A DNA stretch of 58,357 nucleotides from CAZLHO01 sp964559455 (GCA_964559455.1 CAZLHO010000012.1:1-58357); one strand, 5' to 3'; counted from the first letter of the stretch, positions 23,996-32,897 are shown. The notes: a model not told the origin generated them from the sequence alone. Made by a program: numbers and translations.

Positions 23996-26794
23996 ATGAT
24001 GATGCTCACGAATCTCCAATCCTGTCTGGCCGTGACCACGTACGGGGGGGCGGCCTGGGCCATCCCTCTGACCGTCGGCATGGCGGCCCTGCTGGCGATC
24101 GCGGCGAGCTACGAGCTGAGGCGGCGCAAGCGGCGCGAGGCGGAGCTGGCCGAGTCCCGGGCCCGCGTGCAGAACCTGGAGCGGATCCTCCAGATCGCAG
24201 CGCGGATCCACGCCACGCGCACGACCGAGCAACTGCTCGAGGACATCGCCGAGGCGGTGCGGAAATCGCTGGGCTTCGCCATGGTCCTGCTGCGCATCTA
24301 CTCGGCCAAGAGCAAGCTCTTCGAGGCGCGGGCCTTCGCCGGCATCGACGACCAGGGCAAGGAGTACCTCAGCAAGAATCCGGTCTCGCGCGAGGACTTC
24401 CAGAAGATGGCCCAGCCCTGCTTCCGGGTCTCGAACAGCTATCTGATCCTGCACCGGGACGAGGGCTGGAACGAGGCCGTCAGCGGCGGCTACGTCCCCG
24501 ATCTGGGCGTGCGCGCGGACGACGAGTGGAACGAGAACGACATGCTCATCGTCCCGCTGACCTCGCCCGACGGCGAGATCGTGGGCTACCTGAGCGTGGA
24601 CGACCCGATCGACCGCATGGTGCCCGGCCCCGAGGTCATCCGCCAGCTCGAGCTCTTCGCGCGCCAGGCGGCCACCGCCATCGCCTCGGCCGAGCTCTAC
24701 TCGCAGCTGCACCAGCAGAACGCCGAACTGGCGCGGACCGCCCAGCAGTCCCAGCAGCTCAACGACATGAAGAGCGACTTCGTGGCCAACGTCAGCCACG
24801 AGCTGCGCACGCCGCTGACCTCGATCAAGGCCTACAGCGAGGCCCTCTGCCGGGGCGGCGAGATGGACGAGGCGTCGCGCAACGAATTCCTCGAGGTCAT
24901 CCACCAGGAGAGCGAGAAGCTCGCCGGGATCATCGACAACCTGCTGGACCTGTCCCGCATGGAGGCGGAGCAGGTCACCATCAACCGCCACCAGACGGAC
25001 CTGGTGGCGCTGGTCCGCGGCATCGAGGTCGGGGGACGCTCCCAGGCCGAGAGCAACGGCGTGAATTTCAGCGTGGCGATCGACCGCGACGAGGTCCGCC
25101 TGGCCGTCGACCCGGACCTGGTGCGGCAGCTGATCCGCCATCTGCTGGACAACGCCTTCAAGTTCACGCCCATCGGCGGCGAGGTGCGCCTGTCCCTGAT
25201 GGACGGCATCACGTCGGTGCGGCTCTGCGTCGAGGACACCGGCACGGGCATCCCCGCCAACAAGATGGCCTACATCTTCGACCGCTTCTACCAGGTGGAC
25301 AGCTCCTCGACCCGCGAGCACGGCGGACAGGGCATCGGCCTGTCGCTGTGCCGGGACATCGTCACGCGGCACGGCGGCCGTATCTGGGGCGAGAGCGTCC
25401 AGCCCCACGGCATGCGTTTCAACGTGGTGCTGCCGCGGCAGCACGGCGTGATCCACCGCTCCACGCGGCGCGACAAGCTGCCCGTCTTCGGCGATCCCCA
25501 GGAGTTCGCCGGCAAGCTGATCCACTGGATCGGCGAGCTGCTGCGCGTGCGCATCGTCTCGCTGATGGTGCCGGAGAGCGACGGTCAGCACCTGGTGATC
25601 GAGGCGGCGATGGGCCTGGAGGACACCGTCGTCCAGAAGGCGCGCATCCCGCGCGGCAAGGGCGTGGCCGGCAAGGTCTGGGAGTCGGGGGAGACGATGC
25701 TCGTGACCGACGTCTCGGCCGACGACCGGCTGCAGGGGCTGCAGCCCCGCGAGCGCTACGACACGGGCTCGCTGCTCAGCGTGCCCCTGCGCCGCGACGA
25801 GGAGATCATCGGCGTGCTGAACGTGAACAACCGTCTCGACGGCAATCCGTTCACCCCCCGGGACAAGCTCCTGATCGAGGCCGTCGCCAGCCGGCTGGGC
25901 CACATCCTCTACCGGGCCGCGGCCTATCAGCACCGCAGCCGCGACTTTGCCGCCCTGCGCGAGTCGCTGCGCACCGGCGTCGCCATCCGCCGCGCCCGCT
26001 ACGACCACATCACCGAGATCTGCCACGAGATCTGCGTCGCCTCGGCCCGCAAGCTGGGCATGAAGGAGCCCGAGCTCGCCGACCTGGCCTTCGCGTTGCA
26101 GACCTACGACCTGGGCCTCTCCGGGGTGCCGGACGCGATCCTCTACAAGACCTCGCCCCTGACCCAGGAGGAGTGGGAGACGATCAAGCAGCACGTCCTG
26201 CGCAGCCTGGAGCTGGTGGCGCCCCTGGACGCCTCGGCGGCCGTGCGGCAGATCATCCTGCACCACCACGAGCACTACGACGGGACGGGCTACCCCGACG
26301 GCCTCGGCGGCGAGGACATCCCGCTGGGCTCGCGCATGCTGGTGCTGGTGGACGGCCTCAACGCCATGCTGCAGGGACGTCCCTACCGCCGCGCCGTCAG
26401 CCTGGACGACGCCATCCGCGAGATCGAGGACCGCACCGGCGCCCAGTTCTGCCCGCGCTGCGCCGAGGTCTTCGTGGCCGAGGCCAAGCGGAATCGGCCG
26501 CGCATCGCGACCCTGCAGAAGGACCGCTCGCTGAATCCGGCCGCCCTGGGCTACATGCCCGAGGACTTCGTGCTCCAGCCCGAGCCCGAGAACATCGTGC
26601 TCAACGGGTCGCTGGACGCCGAGACGGTCATCGACGTCTCGGTTCCCGAAGACATGCCGATGCAGCCCGTGGACGACTTCGGCGACGAGAGCGTGCCGGC
26701 GCTGCCCGGTCTGCTCCGCCTCTCGACGGGCGAGCCCATGGCGCCCCTGGACGAGTCGACCATCGAGCCGGTCGAGACGAGCCTGCAGCCCTGA
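23996..26794 (+). CDS. GAF-histidine kinase-GAF-degenerate HD-GYP hybrid
   Basis: A 932-residue protein. One membrane helix (AIPLTVGMAALLAIAASYEL) is followed by a coiled coil, a GAF domain (~65-240), a HisKA domain with His268 in NVSHELRTPLTSIK, and an ATPase domain (Asn386 in LLDNAFKF, DTGTGIPA, GGQGIGLSL). A second GAF domain follows at ~505-640. The C-terminal ~150-residue region looks like HD-GYP: it keeps HHHEHYDGTGYPDGL (756-770), but the HD-GK motif reads YDLGLSG (704-710), so the metal-binding His and the catalytic Lys are gone. A ~120-residue acidic tail ends the protein. Three consecutive in-frame ATGs begin the gene; 23996 is the first. It lies between two single-receiver genes. 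Confidence 0.85.
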   Translation: MMMLTNLQSCLAVTTYGGAAWAIPLTVGMAALLAIAASYELRRRKRREAELAESRARVQNLERILQIAARIHATRTTEQLLEDIAEAVRKSLGFAMVLLRIYSAKSKLFEARAFAGIDDQGKEYLSKNPVSREDFQKMAQPCFRVSNSYLILHRDEGWNEAVSGGYVPDLGVRADDEWNENDMLIVPLTSPDGEIVGYLSVDDPIDRMVPGPEVIRQLELFARQAATAIASAELYSQLHQQNAELARTAQQSQQLNDMKSDFVANVSHELRTPLTSIKAYSEALCRGGEMDEASRNEFLEVIHQESEKLAGIIDNLLDLSRMEAEQVTINRHQTDLVALVRGIEVGGRSQAESNGVNFSVAIDRDEVRLAVDPDLVRQLIRHLLDNAFKFTPIGGEVRLSLMDGITSVRLCVEDTGTGIPANKMAYIFDRFYQVDSSSTREHGGQGIGLSLCRDIVTRHGGRIWGESVQPHGMRFNVVLPRQHGVIHRSTRRDKLPVFGDPQEFAGKLIHWIGELLRVRIVSLMVPESDGQHLVIEAAMGLEDTVVQKARIPRGKGVAGKVWESGETMLVTDVSADDRLQGLQPRERYDTGSLLSVPLRRDEEIIGVLNVNNRLDGNPFTPRDKLLIEAVASRLGHILYRAAAYQHRSRDFAALRESLRTGVAIRRARYDHITEICHEICVASARKLGMKEPELADLAFALQTYDLGLSGVPDAILYKTSPLTQEEWETIKQHVLRSLELVAPLDASAAVRQIILHHHEHYDGTGYPDGLGGEDIPLGSRMLVLVDGLNAMLQGRPYRRAVSLDDAIREIEDRTGAQFCPRCAEVFVAEAKRNRPRIATLQKDRSLNPAALGYMPEDFVLQPEPENIVLNGSLDAETVIDVSVPEDMPMQPVDDFGDESVPALPGLLRLSTGEPMAPLDESTIEPVETSLQP

Positions 26795-26798
26795 GCCG

Positions 26799-26820
26799 GC
26801 GGGCCGCCCCGGCGGCCCGC
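26799..26820 (+). repeat. Perfect 10-bp inverted repeat between kinase and receiver genes
   Basis: GCGGGCCGCC (26799-26808) and GGCGGCCCGC (26811-26820). It lies between the kinase stop and the AGGAGAG site of the next gene. No T-run follows. It may limit read-through or protect mRNA ends. Confidence 0.6.
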
Positions 26821-26843
26821 GCCTTCCCCGAGGAGAGACAGCC

Positions 26844-27215
26844 TTGCGACGCATCCTGGTCGTTGACGACGAGCCCTCCATCCGCGAGATCCTGGACTTC
26901 AGCCTGGCCGCCGAGGGCTTCGAGGTGATCCAGGCCCCCGACGGCGAGGACGCCCTGCTGGTGGCCGGCGCCCTGCGCCCGGACCTGATCATCCTGGACG
27001 TGATGATGCCCCGGCTGGACGGGATCGAGACCTGTCGCCAGCTCAAGGCGGACAGTCGGACCAGGGACATCCCCGTGATCCTGCTGACCGCCCGCGTCAC
27101 GCCCGGCGACCGGCGCCGCGGCGAGGAGGCCCGGGCCGACGCCTACGTCACCAAGCCCTTCAGCCCCAGACGGCTGGTCGAGACCGTCCGCAAGTTCCTC
27201 AGCGTCTGCAGCTGA
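26844..27215 (+). CDS. Single-domain response regulator (TTG start)
   Basis: A 123-residue receiver: RRILVVDDEPSIREIL, IILDVMMPRLDGIET with the phospho-acceptor Asp, LLTAR, and YVTKPFSPRRL with the conserved Lys. It has no output domain. The only start with a good ribosome-binding site (AGGAGAG) is TTG at 26844; the 49-base gap from the kinase gene contains a strong inverted repeat. As the second single receiver flanking the kinase, it likely accepts its phosphate, but which receiver is preferred cannot be told. Confidence 0.85.
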   Translation: MRRILVVDDEPSIREILDFSLAAEGFEVIQAPDGEDALLVAGALRPDLIILDVMMPRLDGIETCRQLKADSRTRDIPVILLTARVTPGDRRRGEEARADAYVTKPFSPRRLVETVRKFLSVCS

Positions 27216-27261
27216 CCGTCTCCCTGACGACCCTCCCCGCGAAATCGTCGCCAGCCCGCGG

Positions 27262-27288
27262 TTGCCTGGCCCGGGCCGGCGCTATACC
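27262..27288 (+). promoter_or_regulatory. Candidate promoter for priA
   Basis: TTGCCT at 27262-27267 and TATACC at 27283-27288, 15-base spacer. If used, transcription starts near 27295, which rules out any priA start codon upstream of that point. Confidence 0.5.
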
Positions 27289-27337
27289 ATGAACAGTCCG
27301 CCGCGGCGACCGCCGCGCGCGGCGACGTCCTTCACCC

Positions 27338-27342
27338 GGGAG
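27338..27342 (+). promoter_or_regulatory. Ribosome-binding site deciding the priA start
   Basis: GGGAG six bases before GTG at 27349. The upstream in-frame ATG at 27289 and TTG at 27262 lie inside or before the promoter and have no such site. Confidence 0.5.
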
Positions 27343-27348
27343 AATGCC

Positions 27349-29385
27349 GTGGCGCCTGCCGCCCCGGCCGGCGACGCGGCCTCGACGTGGCTCGTCGAGG
27401 TGGCCCTGCCGGTGCCCCTGCCCCAGAACTTCACCTACCGCTGGGATCCCGACGGCGACGGCGAACCGCCCGTCGCGGGCGATCTCGTCGCCGTGCCCTT
27501 CGGCCGGCGCCGTCGGGTGATCGGGCTGACGGTCGGAGCCCGCGCGGCAGCCGGCGACGTGCGCGAGGTCGACGGCAATCCCCTGCGGAAGGTGACGGCG
27601 GTCCTGGGCCCGGCCTACCGCTTGGGCGCGGACCGCCTGGCCCTGGCCGAATGGCTGGCCGAATACCACGCCCTGCCCCTGGGCGAGGTCGTGCCCCTCT
27701 TCCATCCGCCCGCGCCCGGGACGCGGCGCCGGGCGTCCCGCGGCGAGCTCGCCGTCTTCCCCCTGGACGAGGCGGCGTCCGTCGTCCTCACCCCGCCGCA
27801 GGCCGAGGCGGCCGCCATGGCCGCCGACCACCTGGAGCGGAGGGAGTTCGGGGTGTTGCTGCTGCACGGGGTGACGGGCAGCGGCAAGACCGAGGTCTAC
27901 CTGAACGCCGTGGCCCGCGCGCTCGAACTGGGCCGCAGCGCCCTCTTCCTGTTGCCGGAGATCGCCCTGACTCCGCAGACCGAGGCCAGGATCCGCGCCC
28001 GCTTCGGCGACCTGGTGGGCGTCCTGCACAGCGGGCTCTCGGCGGGGGAGCGCTGCCGGGTGCATGAGGCGGCGGCTTCGGGCGAGGTCAGGGTGGTCCT
28101 CGGCCCGCGCTCGGCCCTCTTCGCGCCGCTGACCGACCTGGGCCTGGTCGTCGTCGACGAGGAGCACGAGACCTCGTACAAGCAGGAGGAGAAGCCCCGC
28201 TACCACGCCCGCAACGCCGCCCTGATCCGGGCGCGGGCGGCCGGGGCCTTCGTCATCCTCGGCTCGGCGACGCCGGATCTGGCCTCGTACCGCAGCGCCA
28301 GGCTGGGCCGGTTCCGCCTGGTGCGGCTGCCCGGCCGCCCGGTGGGGGAGATGCCGCTGGTGGAGATCGTGGACATGCGTCGGGAGCGGGCGCCGGAGGG
28401 CTTCTCGGAACGGCTGCTGGAACTGGTCGAGCAGGGCCTGGAGGCCGGCCGGCAGTCGATCCTCTACTACAACCGCCGCGGCTTCGCCCGGGTGCTCCAG
28501 TGCGCGTCCTGCGGCGAGTCCCCCTCCTGCCCGAGCTGCGACATCGCCCTGACCTTGCACCTGCGGCCCCGGCGCCTGCTCTGCCACTATTGCGGACATT
28601 CCCGGCCCGCCCCGGCGGAGTGTCCCGAATGCGGCGGCGAGGATTTCCTGCCGGCCGGCGGCGGCACCGAGAAGGTGGAGCTGGCTCTGGCCGCCCAGTT
28701 CCCCGGCGCGCGGGTGCTGCGGCTGGATCACGACGCCACCCGGCGACGGGGGAGCCACGCGGACATCCTCTCGCGCTTCGCGGCCGGCGAGGCGGACGTC
28801 CTGGTCGGCACCCAGATGGTCGCCAAGGGGCACCACTTTCCGAACGTGGACCTCGTCGGCGTGCTGGCCGCGGACGACGGCCTGACGCTGCCCGACTTCC
28901 GGGCCCAGGAGCGCGCCTTCCAGCTGCTGATGCAGGTGGCCGGCCGCACCGGCCGCACCACGCCGGGCCGGGTCGTCTTCCAGACCTGGCAGCCGGACCA
29001 TCCCGTCATCCGCGCCGCCGCGGCCCACGACTACGAGAGCTTCGCCGAATCGGAGCTGGTCGTGCGCGACCTGCTGGGCTACCCGCCGGCGCGCCGCCTG
29101 CTGCGGCTGGCGGTCGTCGGCCGCCGCCTGGGCGACGTCGAGGCCGCCGCCTCGCGCCTGGCGGCGGCCCTGCGCGAGGCCTTCGCCGACGGCGGGCCGG
29201 AGCTGCTGGGACCGGCGCCCGCCGTCTTCCCTCGTCTCCAGGACCGCTACCGCTGGCAGATCCTGCTCAAGGGGAACCTGTCGGCCGCGCAGAAGGCGTG
29301 GCTGGCCGCCTGCGCGCGCACCGTGCACGAGGGCGAGCGGAGCCTGGACGTCGTCCTGGACGTCGATCCCACCGGACTCTACTGA
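27349..29385 (+). CDS. priA: Primosomal protein N', replication restart helicase PriA
   Basis: A 678-residue superfamily 2 DNA helicase that reloads the replisome at stalled forks. After an N-terminal DNA-binding domain (VEVALPVPLPQNFTYRW), Walker A is GVTGSGKTEVYL near 174, Walker B VVVDEEHETSYKQEE, and RYHARNAALIRA and FVILGSATPDLAS follow. The zinc region contains paired cysteines CASC, CPSC, CHYC and CPEC. C-terminal motifs include GTQMVAKGHHFP and QVAGRTGR. The GTG at 27349 is chosen because of the GGGAG upstream and the promoter position. It converges with aroB. Confidence 0.96.
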   Translation: MAPAAPAGDAASTWLVEVALPVPLPQNFTYRWDPDGDGEPPVAGDLVAVPFGRRRRVIGLTVGARAAAGDVREVDGNPLRKVTAVLGPAYRLGADRLALAEWLAEYHALPLGEVVPLFHPPAPGTRRRASRGELAVFPLDEAASVVLTPPQAEAAAMAADHLERREFGVLLLHGVTGSGKTEVYLNAVARALELGRSALFLLPEIALTPQTEARIRARFGDLVGVLHSGLSAGERCRVHEAAASGEVRVVLGPRSALFAPLTDLGLVVVDEEHETSYKQEEKPRYHARNAALIRARAAGAFVILGSATPDLASYRSARLGRFRLVRLPGRPVGEMPLVEIVDMRRERAPEGFSERLLELVEQGLEAGRQSILYYNRRGFARVLQCASCGESPSCPSCDIALTLHLRPRRLLCHYCGHSRPAPAECPECGGEDFLPAGGGTEKVELALAAQFPGARVLRLDHDATRRRGSHADILSRFAAGEADVLVGTQMVAKGHHFPNVDLVGVLAADDGLTLPDFRAQERAFQLLMQVAGRTGRTTPGRVVFQTWQPDHPVIRAAAAHDYESFAESELVVRDLLGYPPARRLLRLAVVGRRLGDVEAAASRLAAALREAFADGGPELLGPAPAVFPRLQDRYRWQILLKGNLSAAQKAWLAACARTVHEGERSLDVVLDVDPTGLY

Positions 29386-29412
29386 TCACCGCAGAGGCAC
29401 GAAGAAGCAGGG

Positions 29413-30534
29413 TCAGGGCAGGTCGCCGCGCAGGGCCGCCAGGGCTTCGTCCAGGGCGACCGGGTGGCCGTCCTCGACGAGGCCGGGGCGCCGGGGCAGC
29501 AGCCAGGGCAGGCTTCCGCCGCGGCGCTTCTTGTCGCGAAGCAGCAGGCGGGCCACCGCTGGGGCGGGCGGGGGCGTCGCGGTCACGGGCAGCCCGCAGG
29601 CCTGCAGCAGCCCGCAGAGCCGCTGCGCGTCGTCGGGGTCGAGCAGGCCGCGGCAGCGGGCGATCCGGGCGGCGGCGGCCATGCCCAGGGCCACCGCGGC
29701 GCCGTGGCCCAGCCCGAGCAGGGGCTCGAGCGCGTGGCCCAGGGTGTGGCCCAGGTTCAGCACCCGCCGTCCGCCGGCCTCGCGGTAGTCCGCGGCGACC
29801 ACGGCGGCCTTGACGCGCACGGACCTGCCTATCCATTCGGTCCAGGGCAGGGCCGACAGCGCCCCGGCCGGCGGGCGGTCGGCCCGGCCGCAGGCGAAGA
29901 GGGCGGCCAGTTGCGCACGGCGGCGGTGCATGGTCCGGAAGAGGGCGGGGTCGCCGATGCAGGCCGTCTTGACCAGCTCGGCCAGACCGTTGCGCCACTC
30001 GGACCGGGGCAGGGAGGCTAGCACGGAGGGATCGGCGACGATCCAGCGCGGCGCATGGAAGGTGCCGACCGCGTTCTTGACCCCCGCCACGTTCACGCCC
30101 GTCTTGCCGCCGACCGAGGCGTCGACCATGGCGAGCAGGGTCGTCGGCGCGGCCAGCCAGGCCACGCCGCGCGTCCAGGTGGCGGCGGCCAGCCCCGTCA
30201 GGTCCAGCAGGGTGCCGCCGCCGACGCCCACCAGCGCGCCGTCGCGGGGCAGGGCCCGGTCCGCGAGCCATTCCTGGAGACGCGCGAACTCGTCCAGGGT
30301 CTTCACGGTCTCGCCGCCGGCCAGGGTCCGGCGGGGCAGGGGACGGCCCCGGCCGTCCACGAGCGATGCGCGCAGGACGGCGGCGTGGAGGCGGGCGGGA
30401 CGCCGGTCGACCACGGCCGCGGCGGGGAGATCGGACAGCAGCTCGGGCAGCGCCGCCAGGGCGCCCGCGCCCAGAAGACAGCGGCTGGGCGCGCCGGGGG
30501 CGCTCGCGTCGATCTCATGCAGGCCGCGTCTCAT
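29413..30534 (-). CDS. aroB: 3-dehydroquinate synthase
   Basis: A 373-residue NAD- and metal-dependent enzyme of the shikimate pathway, converting DAHP to 3-dehydroquinate. It shows GGETVKTLDEF, GVGGGTLLDLTGLAAATW, PTTLLAMVDASVGGKTGVN, the metal-binding Glu in NGLAELVKTA, and His residues in NLGHTLGHA and GLGHGAAVALG. Length is normal. It stands alone on the minus strand between priA and the por operon, with no other aromatic amino-acid genes nearby. The ATG at the right end is the first in frame before the conserved region. Confidence 0.95.
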   Translation of the reverse strand: MRRGLHEIDASAPGAPSRCLLGAGALAALPELLSDLPAAAVVDRRPARLHAAVLRASLVDGRGRPLPRRTLAGGETVKTLDEFARLQEWLADRALPRDGALVGVGGGTLLDLTGLAAATWTRGVAWLAAPTTLLAMVDASVGGKTGVNVAGVKNAVGTFHAPRWIVADPSVLASLPRSEWRNGLAELVKTACIGDPALFRTMHRRRAQLAALFACGRADRPPAGALSALPWTEWIGRSVRVKAAVVAADYREAGGRRVLNLGHTLGHALEPLLGLGHGAAVALGMAAAARIARCRGLLDPDDAQRLCGLLQACGLPVTATPPPAPAVARLLLRDKKRRGGSLPWLLPRRPGLVEDGHPVALDEALAALRGDLP

Positions 30535-30672
30535 CCTCGGTTCCTTTCGGGTTTGCGGCCGCGCTGCGGGGCGGTCGCGCGCGAAGGAGCCGGAAGCGAC
30601 TGCCGGGACGCCGCTTGGGCGATTCCCATCCTAGCAGAAGCCGGCGGCGGCACAAGCCCGGGATGGTTTCGC

Positions 30673-30696
30673 CGTCCCTGCCCGCAGAAAGGGACG
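30673..30696 (+). repeat. Inverted repeat upstream of the por promoter
   Basis: CGTCCCT (30673-30679) and AGGGACG (30690-30696), perfect 7-base arms around a 10-base loop, about 20 bases before the -35 element. Could be an operator or the end of an aroB-antisense transcript. The rest of the 266-base gap (30535-30800) holds the por promoter and a GC-rich leader. Confidence 0.4.
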
Positions 30697-30715
30697 TGCC
30701 GGGTGGGGTTTTAAA

Positions 30716-30743
30716 TTGACCCCCCTGCATCGGCGTCTAAATT
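30716..30743 (+). promoter_or_regulatory. Promoter for porGDAB
   Basis: TTGACC at 30716-30721 and TAAATT at 30738-30743, 16-base spacer, in an AT-rich patch. A small hairpin GGGAG/CTCCC (30751-30766) follows in the leader. Confidence 0.55.
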
Positions 30744-30800
30744 TGAATCGGGGAGGGGCGTCTCCCGCCCCCCCGGATCCTGTCCTCAAGGAGTGTGGAT

Positions 30801-31382
30801 ATGGCTGGTAAAATGACCGAAATCCGCTGGCACGGCCGGGGGGGGCAGGGGGCCAAGACCGCGGCCATCTTCCTCGCCGAGGCCGTCATGGTCCAGGGCA
30901 AGCACAGCCAGGGCTTCCCGGAATACGGCCCGGAGCGGCGCGGCGCCCCGATCCGCGGCTACACGCGGATCGCGGACAAGCCCATCCGCCGACACTGCAG
31001 CATCGAGAATCCCGACGTGGTGATCATCCTGGACTCCACGCTGATGGACTCTCCGGCCGCCGCCGTCACCGCCGGCGTGGGCCAGGACACGATGTTCCTG
31101 GTCAACACCGTCGAGACCCCCGCCGAGATCCGCAAGCGGCTGGGGCTGAAGGGCGGCTCGGTCCATACGATCGACGCGACCCAGATCGCGCTGGACTGCT
31201 TCGGGCGGTCCATCCCCAACATGCCGATGATCGGCGCCCTGACCTCGGTGACCGAGATCCTCGACCTCGAGGAGCTCAAGACCGCCCTCGGCGTGCAGTT
31301 CGAGAAGAAGTTCTCGCGCACCGTGATCGACGGCAACCTGGCCGCGGTCGAGCGGGCCCACAAGGAGTTGGTGTCGGAATGA
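30801..31382 (+). CDS. porG: 2-oxoacid:ferredoxin oxidoreductase, gamma subunit
   Basis: A 193-residue catalytic gamma domain. WHGRGGQGAKTAAIFLAEA is the signature of this subunit, followed by FPEYGPERRGAPIRGYTRI and MIGALTSVTEI. In the pyruvate (or related 2-oxoacid):ferredoxin enzyme it contributes to CoA-dependent cleavage of the 2-oxoacid into acyl-CoA, CO2 and reduced ferredoxin. AAGGAG lies 7 bases before ATG 30801; a GTG six bases earlier is too close to it. The stop overlaps the porD start (ATGA). Order gamma-delta-alpha-beta is as in other four-subunit enzymes. Confidence 0.93.
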   Translation: MAGKMTEIRWHGRGGQGAKTAAIFLAEAVMVQGKHSQGFPEYGPERRGAPIRGYTRIADKPIRRHCSIENPDVVIILDSTLMDSPAAAVTAGVGQDTMFLVNTVETPAEIRKRLGLKGGSVHTIDATQIALDCFGRSIPNMPMIGALTSVTEILDLEELKTALGVQFEKKFSRTVIDGNLAAVERAHKELVSE

Positions 31383-31687
31383 GTCTGCTCAAAGCGAACG
31401 AACTGGTCGAGGGAGGCATCATCGACCGGGCCGGCAACGCCGCCGAGTACAAGACCGGCGACTGGCGCACCTTCAGGCCGGATTTCATCGAGGAGAACTG
31501 CATCAACTGCATGTTCTGCTGGATCTACTGCCCCGATTCCGCGGTGAAGATCGACACTTCCGGCGAGAAGCCGCGGATGATCGGTTTCGTCTACGACCAC
31601 TGCAAGGGCTGCGGCATCTGCGCCCACCACTGCCCGCCCGCCGCCAAGGGCAAGGCGGCCATCGTCATGGTCCGTGAAGAGAAGTAG
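31379..31687 (+). CDS. porD: 2-oxoacid:ferredoxin oxidoreductase, delta (ferredoxin) subunit
   Basis: A 102-residue protein with two 4Fe-4S motifs, CINCMFCWIYCP and CKGCGICAHHCPP, that passes electrons from the catalytic subunits to soluble ferredoxin. Between them is the PRMIGFVYDHCKGC stretch typical of PorD. It overlaps porG by four bases and is followed by porA after 22 bases. Length is normal. Confidence 0.94.
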   Translation: MSLLKANELVEGGIIDRAGNAAEYKTGDWRTFRPDFIEENCINCMFCWIYCPDSAVKIDTSGEKPRMIGFVYDHCKGCGICAHHCPPAAKGKAAIVMVREEK

Positions 31688-31709
31688 CCCGCGAAAGGAT
31701 GTGGGGTCG

Positions 31710-32897
31710 ATGAAGCAGAAATACGTCGGGCTGACGGGCAACGAGGCCGTGGCGACCGCCTTCAAGCAGGGCAGGCCGCATGTGGCGTCGGCGTTCCCGA
31801 TCACGCCCCAGACCGAGATGATGCACAAGTTCGCCTCCTTCGTCGCCGACGGCGCGGTGGAGACGGAGATGATCCTGGTCGAGAGCGAACACTCGGCCAT
31901 GTCCGCCGCCGTCGGCTCGGCGGCCGCCGGGGCCCGCACGATCACCGCGACCAGTTCGGCCGGTTTCGCGCTGATGTGGGAGATGGTCTACGTGGCCGCC
32001 TCGCTGCGCCTGCCGATCTGCATGGCCCTGGTGAACCGGGCGCTGTCCGGCAACATCAACATCCACTGCGACCACAGCGACGCCATGGGCGGGCGCGACA
32101 GCGGCTGGATCCAGCTCTGGTGCGAGAACGCCCAGGAAGCCTACGACATGTCGCTGATGTCGTTCCGCATCGCCGAGCACGCGGACGTGCGGCTGCCGGT
32201 GATGGTGAACTACGACGGCTTCATCATCAGCCACACCGCCGAGTCGCTGCACATCCTCGAGGACGATGACGCCTGGAAGTTCATCGGCCCGAAGGACATG
32301 AAGGCCGGCTACGCCCTGCTGAACCTCGACAAGCCGGTGACGGTCGGACCGCTCGACCTGACCGACTACTACTTCGAGCACAAGATCTCCGAGATCGAGG
32401 CCCACGCCCGGGCGACCGGCGTCATCCGCGACGTCTTCAAGGACTTCGCGGAGCAGGTCGGTCGCGAGTACGAGATCTTCGAGGAGTACCGCCTGGACGA
32501 CGCCGAGATCGCGATCGTCGCGCTGGGCTCCGGCGCCGGCACGACCAAGGACGTGATCGACGACTACCGCGAGAAGGGCGTCAAGGTGGGGCTGCTCAAG
32601 CCCCGGCTCTTCCGGCCCTTCCCGAACGCCGAACTGGCCGAGGCCCTGGCGGGCAAGAAGGTCGTCGGCGTCATGGACCGTTCGGCCTCCTTCGGCGGCT
32701 TCGGCGGCCCGCTCTTCACCGAGATCCGCTCGGCGCTCTACGGCCGTCCCGACGCGCCGGAGATCCACAACTGGATCTACGGTCTCGGCGGCCGCGACCT
32801 CGACCTGCACCAGGTCGGCGACCTGATCGACTCGCTGGTCGACATCGCCGCCGGCAAGCCGAAGGACACCGTCAACCTCTTGGGCGTCAGGCTCTAG
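31710..32897 (+). CDS. porA: 2-oxoacid:ferredoxin oxidoreductase, alpha subunit
   Basis: A 395-residue subunit. It begins KYVGLTGNEAVATAFKQ and has SAFPITPQTEMMHKF, ESEHSAMSAAVGSAAAGAR, TATSSAGFALMWEM, and a C-terminal FRPFPNAELAEALAGKKVVGVMDR. These match pyruvate:ferredoxin oxidoreductase alpha chains better than 2-oxoglutarate or branched-chain versions, though substrate cannot be proven from sequence. The ATG at 31710 aligns with the conserved N-terminus; a 12-residue upstream extension overlaps the porD end and has no support. Confidence 0.93.
   Translation: MKQKYVGLTGNEAVATAFKQGRPHVASAFPITPQTEMMHKFASFVADGAVETEMILVESEHSAMSAAVGSAAAGARTITATSSAGFALMWEMVYVAASLRLPICMALVNRALSGNINIHCDHSDAMGGRDSGWIQLWCENAQEAYDMSLMSFRIAEHADVRLPVMVNYDGFIISHTAESLHILEDDDAWKFIGPKDMKAGYALLNLDKPVTVGPLDLTDYYFEHKISEIEAHARATGVIRDVFKDFAEQVGREYEIFEEYRLDDAEIAIVALGSGAGTTKDVIDDYREKGVKVGLLKPRLFRPFPNAELAEALAGKKVVGVMDRSASFGGFGGPLFTEIRSALYGRPDAPEIHNWIYGLGGRDLDLHQVGDLIDSLVDIAAGKPKDTVNLLGVRL

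Noticed and set aside
23810..27100. A 1096-codon minus-strand open frame
   Set aside because: Antisense to the hybrid kinase gene, which has unmistakable kinase motifs.
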